Shown here piece after piece: positions 62,482-64,000 of a stretch of DNA of 64,000 bases. Positions within the stretch are counted from its first letter, which is position 1, and every line of letters begins with the position of its first letter. This DNA comes from Marmoricola sp. (lineage in GTDB: Bacteria > Actinomycetota > Actinomycetes > Propionibacteriales > Nocardioidaceae), in contig JAOPXK010000056.1 of the NCBI GenBank assembly GCA_025965195.1, positions 1 through 64,000 of the forward strand, in the 5' to 3' direction. Position numbers and translations under genes: made by a program. Below the pieces are notes generated by a model. That model saw only the letters and a list, made by a program, of their open reading frames with translations, ran no database searches and was not told the DNA's origin.

Positions 62482-63285
62482 ATGACAGTCGCGATCATCG
62501 GCGCCGGTGTGATGGGGGAGACCCTGCTCTCCGGGCTGATCCGTAGCGGCCAGCCGGCCTCCGAGCTGTTGGTCGGCGAGAAGCGGGCCGATCGCGCCAG
62601 GGAGCTCACCGAGAAGTACGGCGTGAAGGTGGTCTCGAACACCGAGGCCGCCGGCGGCGCGGAGACCGTCGCGCTCGTCGTCAAGCCGCAGGACATGGGC
62701 GACGTGCTCACCGAGATCGCGCCGTTCCTGAAGCCCGGTCAGCTGGTCGTCTCGCTGGCAGCGGGCATCACCACCGGGTACATCGAGAAGCACATTCCGG
62801 ACGGCGTCGCCGTGGTCCGGGTGATGCCCAACACCCCCGCTCTCGTCGACGAGGGGATGGCTGCGATCTCGCCGGGCACCCACTGCGACGAGGAGCACCT
62901 GGTCATCGCCGAGTCACTGCTGTCCGCCACGGGGCGGGTGGTTCGCGTCCCCGAGAAGCACCAGGACGCGGTCACGGCCATCTCGGGTTCCGGTCCGGCG
63001 TACATCTTCTTCGTCGTCGAGTCGATGATCGAGGCCGGCGTACACCTCGGGCTGCCGCGCACGACTGCGACCGAGCTCACCGTCCAGACGCTCTTCGGCT
63101 CGGCCAAGATGCTGCGGGAGACCGGCGACCATCCGACCGTGCTGCGCGAGCGCGTCACCTCTCCGGGCGGCACCACGGCTGCGGCGATCCGTCAGCTCGA
63201 GGACCACAAGGTGCGGGCCGCGTTCATCACCGCCATGGAGGCCGCGCGCGACCGGTCGATCGCCCTCGCCAAAGAGGTCGACTGA
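62482..63285 (+). CDS. proC: Pyrroline-5-carboxylate reductase
   Basis: NAD(P)H-dependent last step of proline synthesis. The 267-aa protein has the Rossmann loop IIGAGVMGETLL, VKPQDM, VRVMPNTPALVDEG and the C-terminal signature TSPGGTTAAAI. ATG 62482 has AGGA 6 nt upstream. It is probably co-transcribed with proline dehydrogenase, which runs the reverse conversion. A proC followed by a BldC-like gene and bS22 is also the mycobacterial order. Confidence 0.96.
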   Translation: MTVAIIGAGVMGETLLSGLIRSGQPASELLVGEKRADRARELTEKYGVKVVSNTEAAGGAETVALVVKPQDMGDVLTEIAPFLKPGQLVVSLAAGITTGYIEKHIPDGVAVVRVMPNTPALVDEGMAAISPGTHCDEEHLVIAESLLSATGRVVRVPEKHQDAVTAISGSGPAYIFFVVESMIEAGVHLGLPRTTATELTVQTLFGSAKMLRETGDHPTVLRERVTSPGGTTAAAIRQLEDHKVRAAFITAMEAARDRSIALAKEVD

Positions 63286-63335
63286 TCGCCGGCTGGTCAG
63301 GCCCTTGCGCAGGCCGATCGCCCAGCGCGGGCCTG

Positions 63336-63353
63336 CACTGGTACAGACCAGTG
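63336..63353 (+). terminator. Hairpin after proC
   Basis: CACTGGT and ACCAGTG form a 7-bp stem with a 4-nt loop about 50 nt after the proC stop, followed by GGTTTG. The T-run is short, so termination may be weak. The rest of the 271-nt gap to the BldC-like gene is relatively AT-rich and contains a candidate -10 TATCCT at 63480-63485. Confidence 0.45.
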
Positions 63354-63556
63354 GGTTTGAGCCTGAAACGCCCGATTTTCGCCTGAAATAGCCGAGAGAT
63401 TGAGCCGAATTGCAAGCCGCCACGCCGAACGGCATCGGAACTCACGATTCACCCCTTCCCCATGAGTCACATCAGGCCCTATCCTCACAGCAGTCAGGCA
63501 CGCATTGTTGTCCGGTGGGGAAGCCGGAGAGCGTGCCAGGAAAGTGCGGGTGCTAC

Positions 63557-63763
63557 ATGGCTTCCAACACGACCGGAGACATCTCCGAAGTGAAGTTCTT
63601 GACCGTTGCCGAAGTGGCCGCGGTCATGAGGGTGTCGAAGATGACGGTCTATCGCCTGGTCCACAGTGGGGAGTTGCCTGCCGTTCGCGTGGGCCGCTCG
63701 TTCCGGGTCAGCGAGAAGGACGTCAACGAGTACCTCAAGAACAGCTTCTTCCAGACCGGCTGA
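63557..63763 (+). CDS. bldC: BldC-family helix-turn-helix regulator
   Basis: A 68-aa single-domain MerR-like DNA-binding protein. The winged helix-turn-helix is FLTVAEVAAVMRVSKMTVYRL with the wing ELPAVRVGRSFRVSEKDV. BldC in Streptomyces binds head-to-tail on direct repeats and controls the onset of differentiation. ATG 63557 starts the usual MA-type N-terminus; the longer open frame upstream contains the promoter. The corresponding mycobacterial gene is Rv0500A. Confidence 0.92.
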   Translation: MASNTTGDISEVKFLTVAEVAAVMRVSKMTVYRLVHSGELPAVRVGRSFRVSEKDVNEYLKNSFFQTG

Positions 63764-63798
63764 GACTTCTTCGGCCGCAACGCAGCACCAACCACCGG

Positions 63799-63826
63799 AT
63801 CGGACGTGAGACCACTCACGTCCGAT
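63799..63826 (+). terminator. Terminator-like hairpin between bldC and bS22 genes
   Basis: ATCGGACGTGAG and CTCACGTCCGAT form a perfect 12-bp stem with loop ACCA, 35 nt after the bldC stop, followed by a T/C-rich stretch (TCGTCTGTC). It probably separates bldC from the ribosomal protein gene, which has its own -10 (TACGCT, 63850-63855). Confidence 0.65.
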
Positions 63827-63923
63827 TCGTCTGTCCCGCTGAGGGCCGTTACGCTGTGATCTTCCAAGGGGCGGCTGCCGCAACGGCATTTTCGCTCCCT
63901 GCACGTACTCGAGAGGTCCACCC

Positions 63924-64000
63924 GTGGGTTCAGTCATCAAGAAGCGCCGTAAGCGCATGGCGAAGAAGAAGCACCGCAAGCTGCTGAAGAAGACACGCGT
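63924..64000 (+). CDS. Small ribosomal protein bS22 (AURKAIP1/COX24 domain), 3' end outside window
   Basis: The frame from GTG 63924 reads MGSVIKKRRKRMAKKKHRK and continues off the right edge; it is almost entirely basic. This is the tiny 30S protein bS22 of actinobacteria, about 32 residues, encoded by Rv0500B in mycobacteria. GAGAGG lies 7 nt upstream. About 25 codons are visible. Confidence 0.92.
   Translation, partial: MGSVIKKRRKRMAKKKHRKLLKKTR

Overview
The window is chromosomal DNA from a high-GC Gram-positive actinobacterium, most likely Nocardioides or a close relative in the Propionibacteriales. The evidence is the strong G/C bias at third codon positions, frequent GTG starts, actinobacterial marker genes (lsr2, bldC, disA-radA, the 30S protein bS22, DUF3180 after folK) and gene order. 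From memory of the Mycobacterium tuberculosis map, 0.0-11.4 kb plus 36.4-51.2 kb follow the Rv3628-to-Rv3585 order (ppa, dacB, metalloprotease, tilS, hpt, ftsH, fol genes, DUF3180, then DUF2520, panC, panD, coaX, lysS, lsr2, clpC, mutY, membrane protein, disA, radA). The part from 53.7 kb to the end follows Rv0495c-Rv0500B (Cys-rich protein, ppx, TIM-barrel protein, proC, bldC-like HTH, bS22).

Layout: 0-4.7 kb holds ppa (partial), a D-Ala-D-Ala carboxypeptidase, a zinc metalloprotease, tilS and hpt. 4.8-10.7 kb holds ftsH and the folate operon folE-folP-folB-folK, with an acyl-ACP desaturase gene inserted between folE and folP. 11.5-15.0 kb is a glycine-betaine/osmoprotectant ABC importer whose ATPase gene is divergent from its permeases and lipoprotein. 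15.0-36.2 kb is a cell-surface polymer island: four large CDP-polyol phosphotransferases (three with an intact GT2 domain, one with a degenerate one), a fused cytidylyltransferase-reductase that looks like a CDP-ribitol synthase, a DUF6270 protein, two sulfotransferases and two tandem OafA-type acyltransferases. Together they could build and decorate (acylate, possibly sulfate) a ribitol- or glycerol-phosphate wall polymer. 36.4-46.8 kb is the pantothenate/NAD/CoA operon, lysS, lsr2 and clpC. 46.8-51.1 kb is mutY, a secreted protein, disA and radA. 51.2-54.5 kb holds a LacI regulator, a methyltransferase, a VOC protein and a Cys-rich protein. 54.6-64.0 kb holds a membrane protein, ppx/gppA, a TIM-barrel protein, an ABC exporter, two envelope glycosylation-type genes, proline dehydrogenase with proC, a BldC-like regulator and the start of bS22.

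The most striking observation is in clpC. The otherwise full-length reading frame is cut by an in-frame TAG just before the second AAA+ module, and 45 codons later the nearly invariant Glu after the Walker A Lys-Thr is Trp, although a well-formed ClgR operator and promoter are present. Other notable signals are two PafBC-type (RecA-independent DNA-damage) promoter matches, one before radA and an unexpected one before the osmoprotectant-binding lipoprotein; long palindromic or 22-bp-periodic elements in two convergent gene junctions; several 10- and 12-bp tandem repeats; and many start codons lying 6-8 nt after a TANNNT hexamer, the signature of leaderless mRNAs. No rRNA, tRNA, CRISPR array, integrase or transposase was seen, and no stretch longer than 300 bases lacks a gene.
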